This document shows, one piece after another, positions 45,951-54,533 of a stretch of 64,000 nt of DNA. The translations under genes and the position numbers were made by a program. The number at the start of each line of letters is the position of its first letter. The first letter of the stretch is position 1. The notes under the pieces are model-generated. The model worked only from the letters and a program-made list of their open reading frames with translations. It had not been told where the DNA came from and did no database searches. The DNA is from Thalassotalea psychrophila (lineage in GTDB: Bacteria > Pseudomonadota > Gammaproteobacteria > Enterobacterales > Alteromonadaceae), in the NCBI RefSeq assembly GCF_031583595.1, contig NZ_CP134145.1, positions 434,001-498,000 of the forward strand, given 5' to 3'.

Positions 45951-47444
45951 TTACGGGTTAAGGGGAAGTTCCACTCGCGTATAAGGGCTTGAAAGATAAT
46001 GTTTGTAGCCGTTAACCTTGAGTCCATGATTACTGAAGAAATCAATTCGGGAAAAACCTTGCTGTAATTCAATATCAGCGGTCCAAACACCGGTCTTGGC
46101 GTCAAATTCCATCTCCATCGATTGCTCTTCAGGGATTGGCGCGTGCAAGAAGGGGGCAGAGCCTTCAGGAGCGCGGTCATACATCCACCATATACGTCCG
46201 TTTATCGGCTGAGTGCCTTGCTCAAAACGCACACTAACATTTAGCTTGTTCTGGTTGACTTTATGGCTCGACGTTGGAGGCTTCAGCAAAGACTCGCCGC
46301 CAAAGAAATGCTGCCACAGGAAAGCTTCTTTATTCTGTTCGTCTTTTTCCGAGTCGTCATGCGGCGTTTGATCATGTCCGCCATTGGGTTCGTAATAGAC
46401 AGGCAACTGAGCATGGTTTTGCGCTCCCCAGAGAATATCATAGGCAACATAGTCGTGTGTTCCTGGCTGGAAAAAGATATCAACGTCGCGCTTCATCAGT
46501 TGGTCCCAATGCTTGGTTATGTACAGCTTGGATCCAAAGCAATTCTGCAAATTCTGTAATTCGTCCATGGATTTTCCCGCTTTCTGCGCCCTCTTATACA
46601 TACTGCGCTTACCTGCCACCATAACGCTCTGATACCATTTCGCGCGTTTTTGCTTCAGCGCTATATCGCCGGCCTTAACAGCCTTGAAGAATGCGTTATT
46701 TGCAGCATCCACTTTATCCACTTCTTGCCTATCGCCGCTACGAGTCGGCGAAAAGTAAGCAAACGCATGGTCTGAGTGTGTCGCGGTAAAACGCTCGTCG
46801 TTGATCAAGGCGACCGCAGGCGATATGCCGTTCTTAGAGCTACCCGAACCGGCCACTTTACCTTTTTCAAAATACTCGGTTTCCGCATAAGCGGCGGTTG
46901 TGGCTCTCATTAACGTCATCGGCCAAATCCAAACCGTTGTGTATCGCGGATTAAGTTCTTTTATAAACAGACGCTCCATTTTTCCTTGCAGGCCCTTTTT
47001 ACCCGGAATCGCTCTGGGGGCCTTGACATGTGTTTTAACGATACCAACGCCACCTGCCAGCAGTTTTGCCTCAAAGTCGCTAGGTTTCGAACCTTTCATC
47101 AATCCTTCATATGGATTTGCGCCTGTAATATGAAAGCCTTTAGCTTTGCCTTTAAGCGGCACTATCATGCGCACGGGGATCCGATAGTCTTGCCCTGGCG
47201 CCCATTCGGCGACATTAATTTCGATCAGCTTCTGGCGTGTTGTGCCTGTCAGCTTGTCTACGTGCCAATCTTTCAAGACCTTTATATTCAGTGTGCTTTC
47301 GTCAAGGATCTCTGCGCTATTGAACAACTCGCATTGGCCAGCAGAATTTTGTGTATCATTGGCGGCAGATACTGCGATTGTCATAAAGGCCGAGAGCAGG
47401 GCCAGTGATGCTGTTATGCCAATTCGATACTTTTTAATTTTCAT
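45951..47444 (-). CDS. Putative secreted alpha/beta hydrolase
   Basis: 497 residues with a signal peptide (LLSAFMTIAVSAA). GSGSSKNGISPAVALI at about residues 208-223 looks like a nucleophile elbow (Ser in GSSKNG), and QPGTHDYVAYDILWGAQNH with YYEPNGGHDQTPHDD could supply Asp and His. The pattern recalls PhoPQ-activated pathogenicity-related or acyl-ester hydrolases. The codons look richer in G and C than those of the flanking housekeeping genes. A pseudogene fragment touches its 3' end. Function unknown; hydrolase fold moderately likely. Confidence 0.5.
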   Translation of the reverse strand: MKIKKYRIGITASLALLSAFMTIAVSAANDTQNSAGQCELFNSAEILDESTLNIKVLKDWHVDKLTGTTRQKLIEINVAEWAPGQDYRIPVRMIVPLKGKAKGFHITGANPYEGLMKGSKPSDFEAKLLAGGVGIVKTHVKAPRAIPGKKGLQGKMERLFIKELNPRYTTVWIWPMTLMRATTAAYAETEYFEKGKVAGSGSSKNGISPAVALINDERFTATHSDHAFAYFSPTRSGDRQEVDKVDAANNAFFKAVKAGDIALKQKRAKWYQSVMVAGKRSMYKRAQKAGKSMDELQNLQNCFGSKLYITKHWDQLMKRDVDIFFQPGTHDYVAYDILWGAQNHAQLPVYYEPNGGHDQTPHDDSEKDEQNKEAFLWQHFFGGESLLKPPTSSHKVNQNKLNVSVRFEQGTQPINGRIWWMYDRAPEGSAPFLHAPIPEEQSMEMEFDAKTGVWTADIELQQGFSRIDFFSNHGLKVNGYKHYLSSPYTRVELPLNP

Positions 47445-47548
47445 GATCTTTTCCTTGCAGCACTTGATGTCACTTAGTGCATCGTTGTTATTATTTAAAG
47501 GCTAAGTAGTTAAGATATTTCAAATCATATAAACACAAGAAGTTTTGC

Positions 47549-48388
47549 TTAAACCACACTTTGATGACGTTCAATACAGGTTTGTAAAACGATTTCAGGA
47601 TCTTTTTTCCACCAGTTATTTTCTGAAAAAATTTCTACTTCACAACAGCCATCATAACCAGCCGCTTCCATCCAGCCGCGAATTTTTTTCAATTCAACAA
47701 TGCCTTCACCCATCATACCGCGATCAGTGAGCATGTCGTTGGTTGGTACCAGCCAATCACACACATGATAAGCAAGTAGTTGTTTGTTTTTACCCGCTCG
47801 AATAATTTGTTGTTCTAAATCTGGATCCCACCACAGGTGGTAAACATCGGCGGCAACGCCAGTGCCTTCGCCAAGACGGTCACAAATATCGAGTGCTTGT
47901 TTCATCGTATTGACGCACGCTCTATCGGCAGCATACATAGGATGTAACGGTTCAATGGCCAGTGGCATATTGTTTGAACGGGCATGTTCAAGTATCGCAC
48001 TCATACCATCAAATACTTGATTGCGAGCACCAGCGATATCACGAGAGCCAGCTGGCATACCGCCAACGACTAGTACTAAACATTCAGCGCCAAGCACAAC
48101 CGCTTCATCGATTGCTTTGCGATTGTCATCAATATTCGCTTGTAAACCTTTTGCATCGGCAGCAGGAAACATACCGCCACGACAAAGACCAGTTACTCTA
48201 AGGCCGGCACCTTTAATTCGTCTGGCCGCTTCATCTAAACCACAAGCGGCAACTTGATCGCGCCAAGGTGAGATAGCACCAATTTGATGGCGTTCACAGC
48301 CATCGATTATTTGCTTTAAGTCCCACTGCATTTTCACCGTAGCGGTGTTTAATGAAAGTAGGGCAGTGTCACTTGATAAGTCGCGCAT
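47549..48388 (-). CDS. Sugar phosphate isomerase/epimerase-like TIM barrel
   Basis: 279 residues of the AP-endonuclease-2/xylose-isomerase-like family. Metal-binding acidic and His residues are expected in LAIEPLHP, GVAADVYHLWWD, YHVCDW and CCEVEIFSEN. The family covers epimerases and isomerases of keto sugars and, as recently recognised, lyases of 3-keto glycosides. It is 9 bp from the DUF993 gene and downstream of a Gfo/Idh oxidoreductase, so it probably acts on an oxidised sugar. Confidence 0.85.
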   Translation of the reverse strand: MRDLSSDTALLSLNTATVKMQWDLKQIIDGCERHQIGAISPWRDQVAACGLDEAARRIKGAGLRVTGLCRGGMFPAADAKGLQANIDDNRKAIDEAVVLGAECLVLVVGGMPAGSRDIAGARNQVFDGMSAILEHARSNNMPLAIEPLHPMYAADRACVNTMKQALDICDRLGEGTGVAADVYHLWWDPDLEQQIIRAGKNKQLLAYHVCDWLVPTNDMLTDRGMMGEGIVELKKIRGWMEAAGYDGCCEVEIFSENNWWKKDPEIVLQTCIERHQSVV

Positions 48389-48397
48389 AACTTTATT

Positions 48398-49564
48398 TTA
48401 TCCTTGAATACCATGTGTGGCTAAAACTGCTTTCATTCGTGAAACAGCTAACGCTTGATCGGCAAACATGCCAGCTTGATCAGCAAGTTTGAACAACTCT
48501 GCTAGATGAACCAGCGAGCGTGTTGATTGCTGACCGGCGATCATAGTGAAATGATCTTGGTGACCATTTAAATAAGCCATAAAGACAACACCGGTTTTGT
48601 AAAAACGCGTTGGCGCTTTAAATATATGACGTGAAAGTGGCACTGTCGGTGCTAAAATATCATTAAAAGTGGCGTTGTCACCTCTACCTAATGCTTGTAG
48701 TGCAGCACATGCGGCAGGCGCTATGGCATCAAAAATACCCAACAGCGCATGAGAATAACCTTGCTGGTCACCTTCAATTAACTCGGCATAATTAAAATCA
48801 TCACCGGTGTACATTTTTACGCTTGCTGGTAAGCGTCGACGCATAGAAATTTCTTTTTCCTTATTTAAAAGGGAAATTTTTATTCCATCAACTTTGTCAG
48901 CATGCTCTTCTATAATGCCGAGACATACATCCATAGCTGCATCATGGTCTGGCATTCCCCAGTATCCTTTAAGGGCTGGATCAAACATTTCACCAAGCCA
49001 ATGCAGTATAACTGGCTCTTTAGATTGGGAGAGTATGCGACCATATACTTTGGCATAATCTTCAGGAGATTTTGCTGCCATCGTTAACGCGCGGCTTGCC
49101 ATCAGAATATGTTTGCCACCCAAGCTTTCGATATATTCCATTTGCTCTTCGTAAGCACGAATTACATCATCTATGGTTACATCAGCACTAGGAACAAGAT
49201 GATCTGTGCCACAGCCAACCGCAATAATGGCATCTGGATAATCCTTGGCCGCATCAAGGGAGTGACGAATAAGCTCTTGTGCGCCTGCCCAGTCGAGCCC
49301 CATACCACGTTGCGCTGTATCCATAGCTTCGGCAACACCGAGGCCAAGATCCCAAAGATAGCGACGAAAATTAATGGTGGTATCCCAATCAATCGCAGGG
49401 GTCAGCCATGGGTCAACATCCGCTAATGGATCTGCGACCACATGCACGGCAGAATAAGCGATACGTGGTAAGGCTATACCCTTTTCAATAACAAATGATT
49501 TTGCCGGTGATAAGGTATAGTTTTCAATTTTTCCGTTAACATTGGGTAACTTGATCATAGTCAT
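48398..49564 (-). CDS. DUF993 family protein (dihydrodipicolinate synthase-like aldolase)
   Basis: 388 residues of DUF993, a TIM barrel related to DapA-type class I aldolases. VDGIKISLLNKEKE carries a candidate Schiff-base lysine, and ILHWLGEMFDPALKGYWG is characteristic. It lies between the Gfo/Idh gene (30 bp upstream) and the TIM-barrel isomerase (9 bp downstream). The set suggests oxidise, isomerise, cleave, with DUF993 as the carbon-carbon cleavage step. No characterised reaction is known to me. Confidence 0.82.
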   Translation of the reverse strand: MTMIKLPNVNGKIENYTLSPAKSFVIEKGIALPRIAYSAVHVVADPLADVDPWLTPAIDWDTTINFRRYLWDLGLGVAEAMDTAQRGMGLDWAGAQELIRHSLDAAKDYPDAIIAVGCGTDHLVPSADVTIDDVIRAYEEQMEYIESLGGKHILMASRALTMAAKSPEDYAKVYGRILSQSKEPVILHWLGEMFDPALKGYWGMPDHDAAMDVCLGIIEEHADKVDGIKISLLNKEKEISMRRRLPASVKMYTGDDFNYAELIEGDQQGYSHALLGIFDAIAPAACAALQALGRGDNATFNDILAPTVPLSRHIFKAPTRFYKTGVVFMAYLNGHQDHFTMIAGQQSTRSLVHLAELFKLADQAGMFADQALAVSRMKAVLATHGIQG

Positions 49565-49594
49565 TTTACTAAATCTCTACTCTATATCTGTAAT

Positions 49595-50746
49595 CTATAT
49601 TTCTAGGTCTGGAACATCTAACCACTTACGCTCAGCAGAGCTTTTATAGCCTAACTCGGCAAGTTGAACGCCTTTAGCGCCAGACGATAAATCAAATTCA
49701 TAAGGAGCATCTTCCATTACATGGCGAATAAACTCTTCCCATTGCACTTTAAAGCCATTGTCATATTCTGTATTGTTTGGTAATTCTACCCAGTCTTCTT
49801 TAAATTCCATTGATTGCGGTGTATCTGGATTCCAAACAGGTTTAGGCGTATTCACTCGTGACTGAACTTTACAGCCATGGAGGCCTGCAACAGCTGATCC
49901 TAAGGTGCCATCAACATGGAAAGTAACTAGATCTTCACGATTAACACGGGTACACCAAGAACTGTTCATTTGCACCACTATGTCGCCTTCGAGCTCAAAG
50001 GTAGCGTATGCAGCGTCATCTGCATCGGCTTTATATTCAACACCTTGTTCATCAAAGCGCTTGTCGATATGAGTTACACCAAGACAGCTTACTGATTTAA
50101 CTTTGGCAAATGTATAGTCGAGCACATAACGCCAGTGGCAAAGCATATCAAGGATCATGCCGCCGCCATCGCCCTTACGGTAGTTCCAGCTTGGTCGTTG
50201 CGCATCTTGCCAACCGCCTTCAAAAACCCAGTAACCAAACTCACCGCGAACTGAGAGTATTTCGCCAAAAAAGCCACTATCGCGTAATGCTTTAAGCTTC
50301 ATTAAACCCGGTAAATAAAGTTTGTCGTGTACTACGCCGCTCTTAACACCTTTTTCTTTGGCATAACGTGCAAGATCGATAGCCTCATCAAGTGTCTCTG
50401 AAATAGGTTTTTCGCTATAAACATGCTTACCCGCGTCCATGGCTTTTTTAAGAAAGGTTCCGCGCATCTGCGTTGAGCCAGCGTCGAAGAAAATAGTATC
50501 ATCAGGATTGGCTAAAGCGGCATCCATATCTGTCGTCCAGCGAGCAACATTATGTTTCTTAGCTAACTTTTCAATTTTCTCGGCATTACGGCCAACAATG
50601 ATAGGGTCAACCACTACCACATCACCATTTGATAGTGATACTCCACCTTGCTCTCTTATCGCAAGGATAGATCGAATTAAATGTTGATTCATGCCCATAC
50701 GACCAGTTACGCCGTGCATGATGATGCCAAGTCTAATTTCAGCCAT
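49595..50746 (-). CDS. Gfo/Idh/MocA family oxidoreductase
   Basis: 383 residues. Rossmann fold starts LGIIMHGVTGRMGMNQ, and YSEKPIS is the family EKP motif with the catalytic-type Lys. The C-terminal domain has GGGMILDMLCHWRYVLDY, where the Asp and His usually take part in catalysis. It probably oxidises or reduces a sugar with NAD(P). First gene of the DUF993 operon, preceded 81 bp upstream by a TetR-type palindrome. Confidence 0.9.
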   Translation of the reverse strand: MAEIRLGIIMHGVTGRMGMNQHLIRSILAIREQGGVSLSNGDVVVVDPIIVGRNAEKIEKLAKKHNVARWTTDMDAALANPDDTIFFDAGSTQMRGTFLKKAMDAGKHVYSEKPISETLDEAIDLARYAKEKGVKSGVVHDKLYLPGLMKLKALRDSGFFGEILSVRGEFGYWVFEGGWQDAQRPSWNYRKGDGGGMILDMLCHWRYVLDYTFAKVKSVSCLGVTHIDKRFDEQGVEYKADADDAAYATFELEGDIVVQMNSSWCTRVNREDLVTFHVDGTLGSAVAGLHGCKVQSRVNTPKPVWNPDTPQSMEFKEDWVELPNNTEYDNGFKVQWEEFIRHVMEDAPYEFDLSSGAKGVQLAELGYKSSAERKWLDVPDLEI

Positions 50747-51282
50747 TGTTGTTCCTATAATGTTATTTAAAGTGTTAGTTACTTCGAATTTTTATATTTT
50801 TGCGTGGTGATTATTGCAAACCACCTTAAGTAACTATTTAGTTATTTATTAAATGTTATCTCATTGTTAACGCGCAAGCAAGTCATTAGAGAGATAATAG
50901 TGATAGGTTAATTTTGATGGTCTATTAAGAACCTGAACATCGAGTGATGTCTTTTTGTCATTTTTGAATTTTCTATATTTACACAAAGCCACTAATTTTA
51001 GCGGTCTTCGCTATAGTCGACGTGCTTCAGGTACCATTAATTGATTATTCAATTAAAAAGATGTGGTAAAAAATCTTGGATCAAATATCCCTTACACAAC
51101 TCAAACGATAGAAAAACTTTATCGAAGTAAGCTATAGCAAGTTGATGTCTATTAATAAATAATAGTGATCACTTCTCCATGAGAATAAGCAAACCAGCTT
51201 TGACTAGATTGGTTTCACAAAAGCGATATACTGGCTTTAAATTTGGTCAGACAAAATTCGAACTTTTATAGGTTAATAGGAT
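50747..51282. other. 536-bp divergent promoter region
   Basis: Separates two Gfo/Idh genes transcribed away from each other. It contains the palindrome at 50828-50847 and otherwise only AT-rich sequence without a gene. The plus-strand gene has a clear ribosome site (AGGAT) at its 3' border. Confidence 0.65.
50828..50847. promoter_or_regulatory. Candidate TetR operator, site 2
   Basis: AAGTAACTATTTAGTTATTT, one mismatch to the 20-bp palindrome. It is 81 bp before the minus-strand Gfo/Idh gene and about 435 bp before the plus-strand one. Confidence 0.65.
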
Positions 51283-52431
51283 ATGACAACAGAAATACGC
51301 CTAGGCGTTATAGGTTTAGGTAACATTGCCCAGCAGCACATTAACAATGTAACTACTGGTGCAACCAAAAATTGTAAAATTACCGCATTATGTTCTCGTT
51401 CTGCTGGCCCTCAAGCTGCTGAATTAGGTGCAGATCATTTTACCCGCTACCAAAGCCTTATTGACTCAGGCTCTGTTGATACCGTATTAATTGCGACACC
51501 CACACTTTCTCACTTTGAAATTGCCAAATATGCCTTAGAAAAAGGTTTACACGTAATGCTTGAAAAACCCATTGGTTTATCAAGTTTTGAAGGTGAAACC
51601 CTGGTAAAAATAAAACCGAATAATGTTAAATTTGCTTTAATGTTAAATCAACGTACAGACCCTACCTTTAAAAAAATTAAAGCCGTGGTTGATAGTGGTG
51701 TCTTAGGTGAAATACAACGCACCCACTGGACAATGACTAACTGGTTCCGCCCTGACATTTATTTTCAAGTGAGTGACTGGCGTGCTACATGGAAAGGTGA
51801 AGGCGGTGGTTTATTGGTAAACCAATGCATTCATAACCTAGATATATTCCAATGGATTTGTGGTGTACCGAGTGAAATAACCGCCTTTTCTGAATTTGGT
51901 AAATACCACAATATTGAAGTTGAAGACGAAGTGACGGCTTACTTACGTTATAACAATAAAGCGACTGGCGTATTTGTCGGTTCAACAGGTGAAGCACCCG
52001 GTGTTAACCGTTTTGATATTATTGGCGACAAGGGTAGCTTACATTTTGATTCTGGTATTCTAATACAAAAATTAAATGACCAAAGCACGGCGACATTTTG
52101 TGCTAATACTGATGAAATGTTTGGCTTGCCTACGGTTAGCCAAAGTGACATCAGCACCACTGAAACAGTGAACCAACATGCAATTATTATGAATAATTTT
52201 ATTAATGCCATTATTTCTGATGAAGCATTAATTGCACCTGCTCAAGATGGTTTAGCTTCACTTGATATGGCTAATGCGATGTTGCAATCAACATGGAACA
52301 AGCAAACAGTGACATTGCCAATGAACAGACAAGCCTATCAAGCACAGTTAAATGAAAAAGCAGCAGGTTCGCAATTACGTTCTAAATCAAGCACTAAAGC
52401 AAAAATAGATATGAATGCATCATACCGATAA
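51283..52431 (+). CDS. Gfo/Idh/MocA family oxidoreductase
   Basis: 382 residues with GVIGLGNIAQQHINN for NAD(P), MLEKPIG (EKP motif) and GGGLLVNQCIHNLDIFQWICG, the catalytic His-containing helix seen in glucose-fructose oxidoreductase relatives. Ribosome site AGGAT lies four bases before the ATG. It is followed by another member of the same superfamily 48 bp on. Sugar substrate unknown. Confidence 0.9.
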   Translation: MTTEIRLGVIGLGNIAQQHINNVTTGATKNCKITALCSRSAGPQAAELGADHFTRYQSLIDSGSVDTVLIATPTLSHFEIAKYALEKGLHVMLEKPIGLSSFEGETLVKIKPNNVKFALMLNQRTDPTFKKIKAVVDSGVLGEIQRTHWTMTNWFRPDIYFQVSDWRATWKGEGGGLLVNQCIHNLDIFQWICGVPSEITAFSEFGKYHNIEVEDEVTAYLRYNNKATGVFVGSTGEAPGVNRFDIIGDKGSLHFDSGILIQKLNDQSTATFCANTDEMFGLPTVSQSDISTTETVNQHAIIMNNFINAIISDEALIAPAQDGLASLDMANAMLQSTWNKQTVTLPMNRQAYQAQLNEKAAGSQLRSKSSTKAKIDMNASYR

Positions 52432-52479
52432 GTTAATTCCGATAAAACAATGTTAAAAAGAATAATAAAGAGATAACAA

Positions 52480-53553
52480 ATGACAGATATGAAAGACGGC
52501 GCTAATTATGCCCCCGTTGGAAAATCGGTGAAGGTGGTTGAGCCCAATGAATTTTTCTTTTCAGTTGCCTATTTAGATCATGGCCATATTAATGGCCAAA
52601 CTAATGGTTTATTACAAGCGGGTGCCACCTTAAAATATGTATATGAACCTGATAAAGAGCGCTTAGCCGCTTTTTGTGAAAAACATCCACAAGCTATTGT
52701 TGCTAGTAGCTTCGAGGAAATATTATCTGACGATGAGACACAATTAATCGCTAGTGCCGCCATTCCTAATCTTCGCGCAGATATTGGTATTAAGGTGATG
52801 CAAGCCGGTAAAGATTATTTTACCGATAAATCGCCATTCACTACCCTTAATCAACTTGAACAAGTAAAAGCAGTAGTTAAAGCTACAGGCCGTATTTATG
52901 CGGTTTATTATGCTGAACGTTTACATAATGAAGCGGCTTTTCAAGCCGGTGAATTAATCAAACAAGGCGCTATCGGCCGTGTATTACAGGTAATTAACTT
53001 AGCACCGCATCGTTTAGCAAAAGCGACACGTCCGGATTGGTTTTTTGACAAAGAGCAATACGGCGGTATTTTAACCGATATTGGTTCACACCAAGTTGAG
53101 CAGTTTCTAACTTATACTGGGGCAACTGACGCTAATATTAATTTTGCTCGAGTTGAAAACTTCAATAACAGTGATAAACCTGGCTTAGAAGACTTCGGTG
53201 AAATATCATTCACCGGTGATAATGGTGCGTCATTTTATACCCGCGTTGATTGGTTTACCCCTGACGGGCAAGCCACTTGGGGGGATGGTCGCACGATAAT
53301 TATTGGTACCAAAGGTAACATAGAATGCCGTAAATATAATGATGTAGCACGCCAAGCACCGGCATCAAAACTCTTTATTACTGACAGTGAAAAAGAACAA
53401 GAAATTGATTGCTTTGGACAATCAAGTTTTCCCTATTTTGGTGAATTAATATTAGATGTTATCAATCGCACAGAAATCGCGATGAGCCAAACGCACACTT
53501 TCAAAGCCGCAGAGCTAAGCATGAAAGCACAAGCTTTAGCTGAGGGTAAATAA
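52480..53553 (+). CDS. Gfo/Idh/MocA family oxidoreductase, variant active-site motif
   Basis: 357 residues. The N-terminal region is atypical: VAYLDHGHINGQTNGLLQAG replaces the usual G-x-G-x-x-G loop, and DKSPFTT stands where EKP is expected. The C-terminal domain keeps GGILTDIGSHQVEQFLTYTG. It may have a different redox partner or have become a binding or non-redox enzyme. Likely co-transcribed with the preceding gene. Confidence 0.85.
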   Translation: MTDMKDGANYAPVGKSVKVVEPNEFFFSVAYLDHGHINGQTNGLLQAGATLKYVYEPDKERLAAFCEKHPQAIVASSFEEILSDDETQLIASAAIPNLRADIGIKVMQAGKDYFTDKSPFTTLNQLEQVKAVVKATGRIYAVYYAERLHNEAAFQAGELIKQGAIGRVLQVINLAPHRLAKATRPDWFFDKEQYGGILTDIGSHQVEQFLTYTGATDANINFARVENFNNSDKPGLEDFGEISFTGDNGASFYTRVDWFTPDGQATWGDGRTIIIGTKGNIECRKYNDVARQAPASKLFITDSEKEQEIDCFGQSSFPYFGELILDVINRTEIAMSQTHTFKAAELSMKAQALAEGK

Positions 53554-53620
53554 AGGTTATTTTTCAGCGATTATTTAATCGGTATAAGTCAGCGATGAGG
53601 AGTTGGATTTTAGGAGGAAA

Positions 53621-53694
53621 TGTAATATACCCGCTTCCAATCAAAGTGCACTTTGAAATAGGCATCTTGATTGGTGATGGGTATATATTATACC
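53621..53694. repeat. Large imperfect inverted repeat
   Basis: Arms 53623-53644 and 53667-53689 pair over about 18 of 22 positions (AATATACCC with GGGTATAT; CCAATCAA with TTGATTGG), enclosing a loop that contains AAAGTGCACTTT. The right side also forms GGTATATATTATACC. It stands between the ends of two converging genes; it could be a terminator structure or a mobile palindromic unit. Confidence 0.6.
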
Positions 53695-53776
53695 TATGAG
53701 TCAACACCTCTTGCTATTAGTGTCCCTTTTCTATTAGCAAGCTGAGGCAAATTCATCAGCATGTATAAAAAAGCTG

Positions 53777-53989
53777 TTATAGACCTTTGGCCACACATTT
53801 TGCCTTTCTATTTGCGGTTGTTTTTATTTTTTTAGCGTCGCCTGTTTCTTCGGCTTTTTTAATTTGTGTGTCGATTTTACTGCATGTTTTTTCTGTTGGC
53901 GCCCATTTGGCTTTCTTTTCCTTGGCTTCAACAATTGATAACGATGAAACGGATAATAACAGGGCAACTAGTGCGATATTTCTATACAT
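53777..53989 (-). CDS. Small exported protein of unknown function
   Basis: 70 residues: a signal peptide (LVALLLSVSSLSIVEA, cleavage near residue 22) followed by a Lys-rich mature part of about 48 residues with two cysteines (TCSKIDTQIKKAEETGDAKK, KCVAKG) spaced to form a helical hairpin. The style resembles DUF1090-like small periplasmic proteins but is shorter. No strong ribosome site. No operon partner. Probably a real gene because of the complete signal peptide and soluble helix. Confidence 0.55.
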   Translation of the reverse strand: MYRNIALVALLLSVSSLSIVEAKEKKAKWAPTEKTCSKIDTQIKKAEETGDAKKIKTTANRKAKCVAKGL

Positions 53990-54051
53990 ATTAAATCTAC
54001 TTTTATATAAGTTAATTAGGGTCTTTGCAAATTATCATATCTGCTCGTGTT

Positions 54052-54071
54052 TGATTATATATATATAATCA
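54052..54071. repeat. Perfect 20-bp AT palindrome
   Basis: TGATTATATATATATAATCA is identical to its reverse complement. It could be an operator upstream of the small exported protein gene (63 bp from its start) or a structural element. Confidence 0.6.
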
Positions 54072-54316
54072 GGTAACTCCAAAATATCATGATAGACTAA
54101 TACTTTCAACTTATCATTAATACGCTGTTTTATTTGTTGTTTATCACTTGGTATTTAACTTTTGGTTGGTATTGTTTATGTAAAAATACATGTTATTAAG
54201 TGTCAAAGTATTTATTTTTCGATCATACAAAGGCGTTGTGGGAAAATTGGGTGGCCCTTTAAAGGATGCACGAAAATCTTTGCCACAGCAGACACAGATT
54301 ATGGTGTTGATAATGT

Positions 54317-54356
54317 GGTTACTATGGTTACTATGGTTACTATGGTTACTATGGTT
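54317..54356. repeat. Tandem 9-bp repeat
   Basis: GGTTACTAT repeated four times exactly, plus four bases of a fifth. Non-coding as far as can be judged. Confidence 0.85.
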
Positions 54357-54416
54357 TCATGTGTGCAAACGGTGCCAGATGATTTAGCAACATTTGTAAA
54401 GGGTTGTTTTGTTGTT

Positions 54417-54471
54417 CTGCATGGAAGTAGAGAAAGGTGACAGTTCAAGGGCACACTGTCTTTATTGATTT
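54417..54471. repeat. Second copy of the hairpin-linked dispersed repeat
   Basis: CTGCATGGAAGTAG followed by a 36-bp stretch (54436-54471) that differs at three positions from 40328-40363. The hairpin part is decayed compared with 40308-40325. Confidence 0.7.
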
Positions 54472-54533
54472 ATTTAAAGTGTTATTGACCCATATTGCCC
54501 AGACCAATAACACCTATCAAATTATTTATAACT

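Larger units (their letters stand above)
53990..54533. other. 544-bp region with repeats, no supported gene
   Basis: Contains the perfect palindrome TGATTATATATATATAATCA (54052-54071), a tandem 9-bp repeat (54317-54356) and a copy of the hairpin repeat (54417-54471). Open frames across the 9-bp repeat encode VTM or WLL runs and have no recognisable domain or ribosome site. Confidence 0.65.

Noticed and set aside
45884..46180. 98-residue minus-strand frame overlapping the alpha/beta-hydrolase gene
   Set aside because: It is out of frame with the hydrolase. Its last codons (ENNE) merely read through the isomerase pseudogene fragment.
47445..47548. TetR half-site near the alpha/beta-hydrolase gene (TAGTTAAGA)
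   Set aside because: Only one half resembles the palindrome; the other half does not match.
54162..54440. 92-residue open frame across the 9-bp repeat
   Set aside because: Its central VTM run comes from the tandem repeat, its 3' end is in another dispersed repeat, and there is no ribosome site.
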